Assembly (NCBI GenBank): GCA_934351925.1
Contig: CAKRJT010000007.1
Location: 57,114-121,113 of the forward strand
From: an uncultured Lachnospiraceae bacterium
GTDB taxonomy: Bacteria; Bacillota; Clostridia; Lachnospirales; Lachnospiraceae
Direction of reading: 5' to 3'
DNA length: 64,000 nt
Below the pieces are notes generated by a model. That model was not told where the DNA came from. It worked only from the letters and a program-made list of their open reading frames with translations, and did no database searches. Each line of letters opens with the position of its first letter. Position 1 is the first letter of the stretch. Position numbers and translations under genes: made by a program. Shown piece by piece: positions 42,802 through 51,367 of the stretch.

Positions 42802-43392
42802 ATGGGAAATTTTATAAAGACTGTTCCAAAGGGAACTCCCGGATATTTTAAAAACAGAAAACTAAAGACAGGAATTGCTATGGTAAGCGGATATCTTCTG
42901 GTGCTTCTCCTGTTTTTCAGCGGAATTATAATTTTCGCTGACCGCGGAAATCTCCTCACTGTCATCGCCATTGTTATGATGCTTCCTACAGGTAAGATGA
43001 CGGTCCATTTTCTTATGTATCCCCAAAAAGGTCACGCCGACGCCGCAGAATTTAACGAGCTATGCAAAACAGGCAGCAAGCTGACTCTCTTAGCGGATAT
43101 TCTTGTCACTCCGGAGAAAAAGAGCATTGAGCTGACCTACATTGCGATAGACAAGGCACATCTTCTCATCTACTGCACCGATAAGAAGCTCGACACAACT
43201 TACCATGGCAAGTACATAAAGGACTTCCTAAAGCACTCCGACATCACAATCGATGTGAGCTTCTACACGGAGCTTGGCAAGTTTAAAAAGAGGCTTGCAG
43301 CCGTAAACAGCTCCGCTCCCGACGAGTACACGGCTGAGGAGAAGCAGCGCATAGAGGATATCGCTTACAATATTAAGATATTATCAATTTAA
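42802..43392 (+). CDS. Uncharacterised membrane-anchored protein
   Basis: A 196-residue protein with two N-terminal hydrophobic segments (about 25-48 and 52-72) and a soluble C-terminal domain containing a conserved-looking LLADILVTPEKKSIEL segment. Start at ATG 42802 with GGAG upstream; the ATG at 42790 overlaps that site. No family recognised. Twelve bases separate it from the pseudouridine synthase gene, so it is likely co-transcribed. Confidence 0.65.
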   Translation: MGNFIKTVPKGTPGYFKNRKLKTGIAMVSGYLLVLLLFFSGIIIFADRGNLLTVIAIVMMLPTGKMTVHFLMYPQKGHADAAEFNELCKTGSKLTLLADILVTPEKKSIELTYIAIDKAHLLIYCTDKKLDTTYHGKYIKDFLKHSDITIDVSFYTELGKFKKRLAAVNSSAPDEYTAEEKQRIEDIAYNIKILSI

Positions 43393-43404
43393 AAGGCGGA
43401 CAAG

Positions 43405-44361
43405 ATGCAGGAATTTACGATAGGAAAAAATGAGGCAGGGCAGAGGCTCGACAAGTATCTCGGAAGGATATTAAAGGAGGCTCCCGTTTCATTTTTTTAT
43501 AAGATGATGAGAAAAAAGAATATTGTCCTTAACGGCGCTAAATGCACCGGGAAGGAGCAGCTTGCAATCGGCGACAGCGTGAAGCTTTTTCTCTCCGACG
43601 AGACCATTGAGAAATTCGGCGGCTCCAAAAATGTTCAGGACATAAGCCGTGCTTATCCGTATAAGAAGCTCGATATCGTCTATGAGGACGACGACGTAAT
43701 ATTCGTAAACAAGCCATCAGGCATGCTCACACAGAAGGCAGCTCCTGGCGATATATCACTTAACGAGTACATCATAGGCTATCTTTTACATGAGAATAAG
43801 CTGGACGAGGCACAGCTTAGAACCTTCAAGCCGTCCGTGTGCAACCGCCTCGACCGCAACACGAGCGGACTGGTCCTCGCAGGAAAATCCATGCAGGGCA
43901 GCCGCGAGCTCTCGCTTATGATAAAGGAGCGTACACTCGATAAATTCTACCTGACTGTCGTTAAGGGCAGAGTCCCACATGACAGCAGCGTGTGCGGACT
44001 TCTCATAAAAGATGAGACTTCAAACAAGGTGAGCGTAAGACCGCTTGAGGCGGACACGGTTGCAGAGAGCGATGAGCGATATATAAGAACCGATTACCAT
44101 GTTCTAGGCTACGGCGAGGATTACACTGTTCTCGAGGTACATCTCATTACCGGACGCCCTCATCAGATAAGAGCTCACCTTGCAGTGCTCGGGCACCCGG
44201 TACTCGGCGATTTCAAGTACGGCGACCGAAGGATTAACGAGAAGTATAAGCTGAAGGACCAGCTTCTGCATGCCTTCCGGATAGTTCTCCCTGATGGCAG
44301 GGAATACCAAGCCAAGGTACCGCACAGGCTTGGTGAGTTTATAGACAGTATTAATATGTAA
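43405..44361 (+). CDS. RluA/RluD family pseudouridine synthase
   Basis: A 318-residue enzyme with an N-terminal S4-like domain (GQRLDKYLGRIL) and the catalytic motif NRLDRNTSGLVLAGK near residue 150 (catalytic Asp). ITGRPHQIRAHLAVLGHPVLGD near 250 is the conserved C-terminal signature. It modifies uridines in 23S rRNA or tRNA; exact site undetermined. Confidence 0.93.
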   Translation: MQEFTIGKNEAGQRLDKYLGRILKEAPVSFFYKMMRKKNIVLNGAKCTGKEQLAIGDSVKLFLSDETIEKFGGSKNVQDISRAYPYKKLDIVYEDDDVIFVNKPSGMLTQKAAPGDISLNEYIIGYLLHENKLDEAQLRTFKPSVCNRLDRNTSGLVLAGKSMQGSRELSLMIKERTLDKFYLTVVKGRVPHDSSVCGLLIKDETSNKVSVRPLEADTVAESDERYIRTDYHVLGYGEDYTVLEVHLITGRPHQIRAHLAVLGHPVLGDFKYGDRRINEKYKLKDQLLHAFRIVLPDGREYQAKVPHRLGEFIDSINM

Positions 44362-44393
44362 TTTCGAATTTACCATAAAAAGAGGTGCACCGC

Positions 44394-44936
44394 ATGCCGA
44401 CATGGAACTCAAGAGGTCTTAGGGGCTCCACACTTGAGGATCTCATAAACCAGAGCAACGACCGCTACCGCGAGAAAAATCTCGCGCTGATACAGAAAAT
44501 CCCAACACCAATTACACCGATAAATATGGACAAGGAGCACAATCACATCACCCTTGCATATTTTGACAAGAAAAGTACCGTCGATTATATCGGAGTGGTT
44601 CAGGGTATTCCCGTGTGTTTTGACGCAAAGGAGTGTACCGCAGACACCTTTCCCCTGCACAATATCCACGAGCACCAGATGGAGTTCATGGAGCAGTTCG
44701 AACAGCAGGGAGGTATCTCGTTTCTTATTATATTTTTTTCCAAAAAAGATGAAAAATTTTATGTCCCGTATAGACATGTGCTGAAGTTCTGGAACAGAAT
44801 GATGGAAGGCGGACGTAAAAGCTTCCGCTATGAGGAGCTCGATTTGTCCTATAGGATACGGACACACGCCGGAGTTATGGTTCATTATCTCGAACAGATG
44901 AAAAAGGATTTGTCCGAACGCGATGAAAGAGATTGA
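44394..44936 (+). CDS. recU: Holliday junction resolvase RecU
   Basis: A 180-residue RecU nuclease, the Gram-positive counterpart of RuvC. Catalytic segments are STVDYIGVVQGIPVCFDAKE near residue 65 (metal-binding Asp, Glu-x-Lys equivalent) and HQMEFMEQFEQQGGISFLI near 98. N-terminal NSRGLRGSTLED is family-typical. The AGAGGTG ribosome site supports the ATG at 44394 over the GTG at 44385. The his operon promoter overlaps its last codons. Confidence 0.92.
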   Translation: MPTWNSRGLRGSTLEDLINQSNDRYREKNLALIQKIPTPITPINMDKEHNHITLAYFDKKSTVDYIGVVQGIPVCFDAKECTADTFPLHNIHEHQMEFMEQFEQQGGISFLIIFFSKKDEKFYVPYRHVLKFWNRMMEGGRKSFRYEELDLSYRIRTHAGVMVHYLEQMKKDLSERDERD

Positions 44937-45001
44937 CAATCTTATAACATTTTGATATAGTACTATCACATGGTAGCAAATTACCAATTTACCACGGTAA
45001 A
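44933..45001 (+). promoter_or_regulatory. his operon promoter and leader inverted repeats
   Basis: TTGACA (44933-44938, overlapping the recU stop), a 17-base spacer and TATAGT (44956-44961). Downstream, in the short leader, lie two inverted repeats, GGTA-N6-TACC (44972-44985) and TTTACC-AC-GGTAAA (44988-45001), possible sites for a repressor. The leader is only about 60 bases, too short for a T-box. Confidence 0.7.
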
Positions 45002-45027
45002 GCGAACGATTTTGAAAGTGAGGAGCT

Positions 45028-46242
45028 ATGGAACGTAAATTACTGCACACACCAGAGGGTGTGAGAGATTTATATGGAACTGAATGTGAGAATAAGCTTC
45101 TGCTTCAGAACAGGATGCATCAGGTTCTGAAGCTGTATGGCTATCGCGATATACAGATGCCGTCCTTTGAGTTTTTCGATATATTTAACAAGGAACGTGG
45201 AAGTGTAGCCTCGAAGAACATGTTCAAGTTCTTTGACCGCGAGGGAAATACGCTGGTGTTAAGACCCGATATGACACCGCAGGTTGCAAGATGTGCGGCA
45301 AAATACTTTGAGAACGACGAGCTTCCAATCAAGCTGTGCTATCTCGGCAATACCTTTGTGAATAAGAGCTCCTATCAGGGACGTCTGAAGGAGACCACAC
45401 AGCTTGGCTGTGAGCTTATCGGAGACAGCTCCGTAACCGCCGATGCAGAGATGGTCGCCATGATGATTGAGACTCTTCTCACGGCGGGACTTAGGGAATT
45501 TCAGGTTGAGGTCGGACAAGTCGCATACTTTAAGGGACTTGTAAATGAAGCCGGCATTGACGCCGACACTGAGGAGGAACTTAGACTTCTCATACAGAAG
45601 AAGAACTTCTTCGGTGTCGAGGAGCTGGCAAGAGGCTGTGGTCTCTCTGACTCGATAAGGGAGGCACTCTTTATGCTTCCGCAGCTTTTCGGCTCACCCG
45701 AGAAACTTGACGAGGCGAAGGGCTATGTGAATAATGCTGAGTCACTCCGCGCAATAGATCATCTAAAGAGCGTGTACGAACTCTTAAAGGTCTACGGTTA
45801 CGAGAAATATGTCTCCTTCGACCTCGGAATGCTGAGCGAGCTCACATACTATACGGGAATCATATTCCGCGCGGTTACATATGAGGTGGGCGAACCGGTG
45901 GCTAACGGCGGTCGATACGATGAGCTCATATCTCAGTACGGCAAGCCTGCCGCGTCTATCGGTTTCTCAATCAATGTAGATTTCGTGCTGTTAGCTCTAA
46001 GCAGACAGAAGATGGCACTTCCTGCCAACCGCCTGCCGCTCATGCTGTTGTACAGGGCTGACGAGGCGGCAGATGCGATAAGGCTCGCTGACCACTACCG
46101 CAAATCGGGAATAAGTGTAGGTCTTTTCCCTTTTGCCGAAGAACGGACGAAGCAGGACTATGAAAGACTTGCGCTCTCCGGAGGCTATGAGGCGGTTATA
46201 GTTGCAGACAGGACAGCTCTTGAGAAAGCGGGGTTAGCGTAA
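45028..46242 (+). CDS. hisZ: ATP phosphoribosyltransferase regulatory subunit HisZ
   Basis: A 404-residue HisS-like protein starting with TPEGVRDLYGTE and containing class II synthetase-like motifs (VLRPDMTPQVAR near residue 80, NGGRYDEL near 292). It lacks the HisRS anticodon-binding domain and activates the short HisG encoded next. GAGGAG precedes the ATG. First gene of the his operon. Confidence 0.93.
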   Translation: MERKLLHTPEGVRDLYGTECENKLLLQNRMHQVLKLYGYRDIQMPSFEFFDIFNKERGSVASKNMFKFFDREGNTLVLRPDMTPQVARCAAKYFENDELPIKLCYLGNTFVNKSSYQGRLKETTQLGCELIGDSSVTADAEMVAMMIETLLTAGLREFQVEVGQVAYFKGLVNEAGIDADTEEELRLLIQKKNFFGVEELARGCGLSDSIREALFMLPQLFGSPEKLDEAKGYVNNAESLRAIDHLKSVYELLKVYGYEKYVSFDLGMLSELTYYTGIIFRAVTYEVGEPVANGGRYDELISQYGKPAASIGFSINVDFVLLALSRQKMALPANRLPLMLLYRADEAADAIRLADHYRKSGISVGLFPFAEERTKQDYERLALSGGYEAVIVADRTALEKAGLA

Positions 46243-46243
46243 G

Positions 46244-46903
46244 ATGAGTACAGCTACAAAAAGATACATCACTTTTGCATTGGCGAAGGGCAGACTTGCA
46301 AAGAAAACCCTTGAGATATTTGAGCAGATAGGAATAACCTGTGAGGAGATGAAGGACGAGAGCTCACGAAAGCTCATATTCACCAACGAGGAGCTGGGAC
46401 TTCGATTTTTCCTTGCGAAGGCTAACGATGTCCCGACCTACGTTGAGTACGGCGCGGCAGACATAGGCATCGTCGGCAAGGACACGATACTTGAGGAGGG
46501 ACGCAGCCTCTACGAGGTCTATGACCTCGGCATAGGAAAATGCCGTATGTGCGTGTGTGGCCCTGAGAGCGCGAGAAAATATCTCAACGGACATGAGCTT
46601 ATAAGAGTTGCGACCAAGTACCCGAACATAGCGAAGGACTATTTCTACAACCGGAAGCACCAGACAGTAGAGATTATAAAACTCAACGGTTCAATTGAGC
46701 TGGCGCCTATTGTCGGGCTGTCTGAAGTGATTGTCGACATCGTGGAAACAGGTACGACACTTCGCGAGAATGGTCTGTGCGTGCTCGACGAGGTGTGTGA
46801 CCTCTCTGCGAGAATGGTCGTGAACCAGGTCAGCATGAAGATGGAGAATGAGCGCATTTTAAAGATAATAAACGATTTGAGAAAATATGTGGAGGCTAAG
46901 TAA
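46244..46903 (+). CDS. hisG: ATP phosphoribosyltransferase, short form
   Basis: A 219-residue HisG short form (no C-terminal regulatory domain) catalysing the first step of histidine synthesis. Markers are FALAKGRLAKKTLE near residue 12, YGAADIGIVGKD near 68, and SDVETGTTLRENGL-like IVETGTTLRENGL near 165 for the PRPP site. It requires HisZ, which lies two bases upstream. Confidence 0.95.
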   Translation: MSTATKRYITFALAKGRLAKKTLEIFEQIGITCEEMKDESSRKLIFTNEELGLRFFLAKANDVPTYVEYGAADIGIVGKDTILEEGRSLYEVYDLGIGKCRMCVCGPESARKYLNGHELIRVATKYPNIAKDYFYNRKHQTVEIIKLNGSIELAPIVGLSEVIVDIVETGTTLRENGLCVLDEVCDLSARMVVNQVSMKMENERILKIINDLRKYVEAK

Positions 46904-46906
46904 GAT

Positions 46907-48202
46907 ATGAGAAAAGTTGTATTAAACGAAGCTGCAAAGAAGGACATACTTGAAAATCTATTAAAGAGGAGCCCTAACAGCTACGGCAGATTTGAGGCGA
47001 GCGTTGCTGCCATTCTCGCCGACGTGAAGGAGAAGGGCGACGAGGCGGTATTTGACTACACAAAAAGGTTTGACGGTGCGGACATAAGTGCCGACAATAT
47101 TATTGTAACCAAAGAGGAGATTGATGAAGCTTATTCGCTTGTCGATGAGCAGCTCGTCAAGGTTATAAGAAAAGCGCTCGTAAATATCCGCGATTATCAC
47201 GCGAAGCAGAAGCAGTATAGCTGGTTTGACTCCACGCCTAACGGAACAATCCTCGGTCAGAAGGTCACACCTCTCAACCGCGTAGGCGTGTATGTTCCGG
47301 GTGGTAAAGCTGCATACCCTTCATCTGTGCTTATGAACATTATTCCTGCCAGGATTGCAGGTGTAAACCAGATTATTATGACCACACCTCCGGGAAAGGA
47401 CGGAAAAATTAACCCGGGAACGCTTGTAGCCGCAAACGAGGCGGGTGTCGATGTAATCTACAAGGTCGGCGGAGCGCAGGCGATAGCCGCCATGGCTTAC
47501 GGAACCGGCTGCATTAATAAGGTCGACAAGATTGTAGGACCGGGAAATATCTATGTTGCACTCGCAAAGAAGGCTGTCTATGGTCATGTCAGCATCGACT
47601 CGATAGCGGGGCCGAGCGAGATACTTGTCATCGCGGACGAGACAGCCAATCCACGCTATGTTGCAGCGGATTTACTGTCACAGGCTGAGCACGACGAGAT
47701 GGCATCGGCAATTCTCATCACCACTAGCGAAGAGCTTGCAGACAAGGTGTCGACAGAGATTGACGGCTTCGTGGCAGAGTTGTCAAGAAGTGAGATTATA
47801 AGTAAATCTCTCGAAAACTACGGCTATATTCTCATTGCAAGGGATATTGAGGAGGCTGTTGAGACGGCAAACGATATAGCGTCCGAGCACCTGGAGATTG
47901 TCACAAAGGATCCGTTCACCGTGATGACCAAAATCCGTAACGCAGGGGCAATCTTCCTCGGCGAGTACAGCTCGGAGCCGCTCGGTGACTATTTTGCCGG
48001 ACCTAACCATGTACTTCCGACAAACGGCACAGCCAAATTCTTCTCTCCGCTCGGCGTTGACGACTTTATAAAGAAATCGAGCATCATATCCTACTCCAGG
48101 GAGGCATTAGAGCCGATTCATGAGGACATAATCAAGTTTGCAAACGCCGAAAGACTCACAGCGCATGCCAATTCGATAAAGGTTCGTTTTGAAAATAAGT
48201 AA
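46907..48202 (+). CDS. hisD: Histidinol dehydrogenase
   Basis: A 431-residue zinc- and NAD-dependent dehydrogenase making histidine from histidinol. Conserved segments are VYVPGGKAAYPSSVLMN near residue 135, IVGPGNIYVALAKK near 208, SIAGPSEIL and AEHDEMA near 262, and the LPTNGTAKFFSPL segment near 365. Three bases after hisG. Confidence 0.96.
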   Translation: MRKVVLNEAAKKDILENLLKRSPNSYGRFEASVAAILADVKEKGDEAVFDYTKRFDGADISADNIIVTKEEIDEAYSLVDEQLVKVIRKALVNIRDYHAKQKQYSWFDSTPNGTILGQKVTPLNRVGVYVPGGKAAYPSSVLMNIIPARIAGVNQIIMTTPPGKDGKINPGTLVAANEAGVDVIYKVGGAQAIAAMAYGTGCINKVDKIVGPGNIYVALAKKAVYGHVSIDSIAGPSEILVIADETANPRYVAADLLSQAEHDEMASAILITTSEELADKVSTEIDGFVAELSRSEIISKSLENYGYILIARDIEEAVETANDIASEHLEIVTKDPFTVMTKIRNAGAIFLGEYSSEPLGDYFAGPNHVLPTNGTAKFFSPLGVDDFIKKSSIISYSREALEPIHEDIIKFANAERLTAHANSIKVRFENK

Positions 48203-48217
48203 AGGCGGTGGTATAAT

Positions 48218-48802
48218 TTGAGAACTGCATCAATCACAAGAAAAACATCGGAAACAGATATAAATATCACTTTAAATCTCGACGGCAGCGGAAAATCAGA
48301 TATAGACACAGGCATCGGCTTTTTCGACCATATGCTAAAGAGTTTCGCAAAGCATGGCTTTTTTGATCTCACCGTGAAGGTCAAGGGTGATCTTTATGTC
48401 GACTGCCACCACACGATAGAGGACACGGGAATTGTGCTCGGCGAGGCGATAAAGCAGGCGCTTGGCGGCAAGAAATCCATACGGCGTTACGGGAATATGA
48501 TGCTTCCGATGGACGAGACACTTGTTCTGTGTGCCATAGACCTGTCGGGGAGACCGTACCTCAACTTCAGGGGGAATTTCACAACCGGCAGAGTGGGAGA
48601 TTTTGACACGGAGATGGTCAGGGAATTCTTTTACGCCGTATCCTACAGTGCCGGAATGAACCTTCACCTAAAGCAGCTTGACGGTGACAACAATCACCAC
48701 ATCATAGAGGCAATGTTCAAGGCATTTGCAAAGGCGCTCGATGAGGCGGTATCCGTTGACCCTAGGATTACCGATGTCCTGTCGACAAAGGGTGCATTAT
48801 AA
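48218..48802 (+). CDS. hisB: Imidazoleglycerol-phosphate dehydratase
   Basis: A 194-residue dehydratase, the stand-alone form without the phosphatase domain of enterobacterial HisB. Metal-binding motifs are GFFDHMLKSFAKHG near residue 36, DCHHTIEDTGI near 68 and NNHHIIEAMFK near 157. The start is TTG at 48218 (MRTASITRKT), supported by GGCGG upstream and alignment with family starts. Confidence 0.95.
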   Translation: MRTASITRKTSETDINITLNLDGSGKSDIDTGIGFFDHMLKSFAKHGFFDLTVKVKGDLYVDCHHTIEDTGIVLGEAIKQALGGKKSIRRYGNMMLPMDETLVLCAIDLSGRPYLNFRGNFTTGRVGDFDTEMVREFFYAVSYSAGMNLHLKQLDGDNNHHIIEAMFKAFAKALDEAVSVDPRITDVLSTKGAL

Positions 48803-48826
48803 TAGATAACCGGGAGGATTTATTCC

Positions 48827-50023
48827 ATGAAGAAAATAGTTCCTGTTCTTTTCCTGAAGGACAAAAAAGTATACAGCGATAAGGAATGTCTCGCACCTGT
48901 GGCAGAGGATATGTCTGCGGTCGAAATATGCCTGCGCCTTGAGGCTGCCGGTGCAGACGAGTTCCTTATAATGGATCTGTCCTGCGACGATGCCTCTCAC
49001 GATGCGGCTATATCCGTTGTGAGGGAGATAGGACGTGAGACCGACCTTCCGTTAAATGTCGGTGGAAATATAAAGCGTGTGGAGGACGTCAAAAAATATC
49101 TCTATGCAGGCGGCAGGAGGGCGGTTCTTGATGCCTCCGTCGAGGCGGATACTGCCATGCTTACCGAGGTCGCCAACAGATTCGGAAGCGAGAAGATAGG
49201 TGTTCTTGTGTCTGAAGAGAATTTTGACACAGAACTTGCAGATTTATGTTCTGACAGTGGCGTAAGCTCCCTGTTTAAGTCGAATTTTGACGGATTTTAT
49301 GCAAATTCCGATTTTTATTTGACAAAAGCCGACACAAACCGCAATTATAATTTATGCAAGGAAGAGTTAAAGAAACAGGGCTATGAGGTTGTAAACTTCA
49401 CGTCAGCCATCGCCTTTTCCGACTTCAAGCTAAACAGCGACGGACTCATTCCCGTTATAGTTCAGGACTACAGGACGGACGAGGTGCTTATGCTCGCCTA
49501 CATGAACGAGGAGGCATTTGACAACACCTTAAAGACCGGGCTTATGACTTATTACAGCAGAAGCCGTAAGGAGCAGTGGGTCAAAGGCGAGACCTCGGGA
49601 CACTACCAATATGTAAAATCTCTTGACATTGACTGTGATAATGATACACTTTTAGCGAAGGTAAAACAGCTCGGTGCGGCGTGCCACACGGGAAATTATA
49701 GCTGCTTTTACAGAAATCTTGTTTCGAAAGACTACGTCGAGACCAATCCTCTCAAGGTATTTAAAGATGTCATGGCGGTCATTGAAGATAGAAGGCTCCA
49801 CCCTAAGGAGGGCTCATATACCAACTACCTCTTTGACAAGGGTATCGACAAGATTTTGAAAAAATGCGGCGAAGAGGCAGCGGAGATTATAATTGCCGCT
49901 AAGAACCCTGACCCTGAGGAGATAATCTATGAAATTTCCGACTTTTTGTACCATGTGATGGTACTCATGTCATTAAAGGGTGTGACCTGGGAGGATATTA
50001 CCGCAGAGCTTGCAAAGCGTTAG
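48827..50023 (+). CDS. hisIE: HisIE with an N-terminal HisF/HisA-like domain
   Basis: A 398-residue fusion. Residues about 1-195 resemble a HisF/HisA (beta/alpha) barrel: IVPVLFLKDKKVYS and NVGGNIKRVEDVKKYLYAGG. The usual first catalytic Asp (CLD in HisF) is replaced by Phe in VLF, and the region is short, so it is probably not an active cyclase. Residues about 205-310 are HisI (cyclohydrolase: PVIVQDYRTDEVLMLAYMN, DCDND, ACHTG) and about 315-398 HisE (pyrophosphatase: KKCGEEAAEIIIAAK). Both C-terminal domains keep their metal-site motifs. No separate hisF, hisA, hisH or hisC is in the window. Confidence 0.88.
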   Translation: MKKIVPVLFLKDKKVYSDKECLAPVAEDMSAVEICLRLEAAGADEFLIMDLSCDDASHDAAISVVREIGRETDLPLNVGGNIKRVEDVKKYLYAGGRRAVLDASVEADTAMLTEVANRFGSEKIGVLVSEENFDTELADLCSDSGVSSLFKSNFDGFYANSDFYLTKADTNRNYNLCKEELKKQGYEVVNFTSAIAFSDFKLNSDGLIPVIVQDYRTDEVLMLAYMNEEAFDNTLKTGLMTYYSRSRKEQWVKGETSGHYQYVKSLDIDCDNDTLLAKVKQLGAACHTGNYSCFYRNLVSKDYVETNPLKVFKDVMAVIEDRRLHPKEGSYTNYLFDKGIDKILKKCGEEAAEIIIAAKNPDPEEIIYEISDFLYHVMVLMSLKGVTWEDITAELAKR

Positions 50024-50049
50024 AAAAGTATTCATATGGAGCAGAGATT

Positions 50050-51258
50050 ATGAGAAAATATGTTATAACAACACTTTCTGATAAACTCACAGCCGTTACC
50101 TTCGAGGAGGGCAGGCCTGCCCTTATCAACGTCTATGACAGTGATGCCACGGGCGGGGATAAGGGAGCTGCCCTCCTCGGAAACGTATATATAGGCCGTG
50201 TTCAGAATGTCGTCAAGAATATCAATTCCGCATTTATCGAGATAGCAAAGGATGTTGTATGTTATTATTCACTTACCGATAACACACAGCATCATTTTTT
50301 AAACCGGAAAAACACCGACAAGGTCTGTCAGGGAGATCTTATGCTCGTCCAAGTCTCAAAGGAGGCTATTAAGACAAAGGCTCCTTCCGTATCGTCACAG
50401 ATAAGCATAACCGGCAACTATCTCGTCATGTCGCTCGACAACCAGGGGGAGGTCGCCGTGTCGGCTAAGATAAAGGACAGTGCTTACAGAAAAAACATAC
50501 ACGGGCGTCTGCTGCCATATGTAAATAACGCCGGTGGCAGAATGAGTCTTGTCGTGAGAACGGCGGCATACAAAGCCGACGAAAATGAGATAATAAAGGA
50601 AGCTGAATATATGGCGGAGCTTGAACAGTCAATATACATTAAATCCACCTCCCGCCCGGCTTTTACATGCCTATATAAGAAAGAGGATCAGTATATCTGC
50701 GACATACGCGAGAGCAAATTCACGGAAAATGACTGCATAGTGACTGATGATGAGAAAGTACTTGAAAATATTCTCTCGTATCTCCCGTCCCTAAAGAACA
50801 TTGCTTCCTTATATAATGACAAACTTCTTCCTATGTATAAATGTTACAGTCTCGAGAAGGTACTGTCAGACGCATTAAATCCCCGTGTGTGGCTCAAGTC
50901 AGGTGCCTACCTGATAATTGAGCCTACGGAAGCACTCACGGTTATCGACGTGAATACGGGTAAATTTGACGGTAACAAGAAAAACCGCGAGGATACCTTT
51001 TTGAAGATTAATCTCGAAGCTGCCACAGAGATATGCCGACAGCTAAGGCTCAGAAACATATCCGGCATAGTAATTATCGATTTCATAAATATGGAAGAAC
51101 CGGAGAACAATTCGACCATAATAAATTATCTCAAAACCGAGCTGTCCAAGGACAGCGTGCCGTCATTTTTCATAGAAATGACCAAATTAGGACTTGTTGA
51201 GATAACCAGAAAGAAAATCAAACGGCCTCTATATGAGATTTTTTCAAGAAAATTTTAA
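50050..51258 (+). CDS. rng: Ribonuclease E/G family protein, short form
   Basis: A 402-residue RNase E/G family endoribonuclease. The S1-like RNA-binding domain occupies about 37-115 (GNVYIGRVQNVVKNINSAFIEI); the DNase-I-like catalytic part carries the metal-site aspartates in TVIDVNTGKF near residue 302 and VIIDFINMEEP near 345. The protein ends soon after LGLVEITRKK, so the usual Zn-link cysteines (CPxCxG) and small domain are absent, unlike E. coli RNase G (489 residues). Activity or oligomer form may therefore differ. Located 26 bases after hisIE. Confidence 0.85.
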   Translation: MRKYVITTLSDKLTAVTFEEGRPALINVYDSDATGGDKGAALLGNVYIGRVQNVVKNINSAFIEIAKDVVCYYSLTDNTQHHFLNRKNTDKVCQGDLMLVQVSKEAIKTKAPSVSSQISITGNYLVMSLDNQGEVAVSAKIKDSAYRKNIHGRLLPYVNNAGGRMSLVVRTAAYKADENEIIKEAEYMAELEQSIYIKSTSRPAFTCLYKKEDQYICDIRESKFTENDCIVTDDEKVLENILSYLPSLKNIASLYNDKLLPMYKCYSLEKVLSDALNPRVWLKSGAYLIIEPTEALTVIDVNTGKFDGNKKNREDTFLKINLEAATEICRQLRLRNISGIVIIDFINMEEPENNSTIINYLKTELSKDSVPSFFIEMTKLGLVEITRKKIKRPLYEIFSRKF

Positions 51259-51276
51259 AAAATTACACAGAATAGA

Positions 51277-51305
51277 TTGTTTTTTATACGATTATTATAT
51301 ATAAT
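51277..51305 (+). promoter_or_regulatory. Promoter for the ABC importer genes
   Basis: TTGTTT (51277-51282), a 17-base spacer and TATAAT (51300-51305), 63 bases before the first gene. Confidence 0.55.
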
Positions 51306-51367
51306 TAAATTTACATGAAAAAATACAAACAAAAAATGTGTAAAACACGGAAATTGAGGTACCCAAA

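Noticed and set aside
44962..45027. T-box leader for the his operon
   Set aside because: The leader is only about 60 bases and lacks the specifier and antiterminator parts of a T-box.
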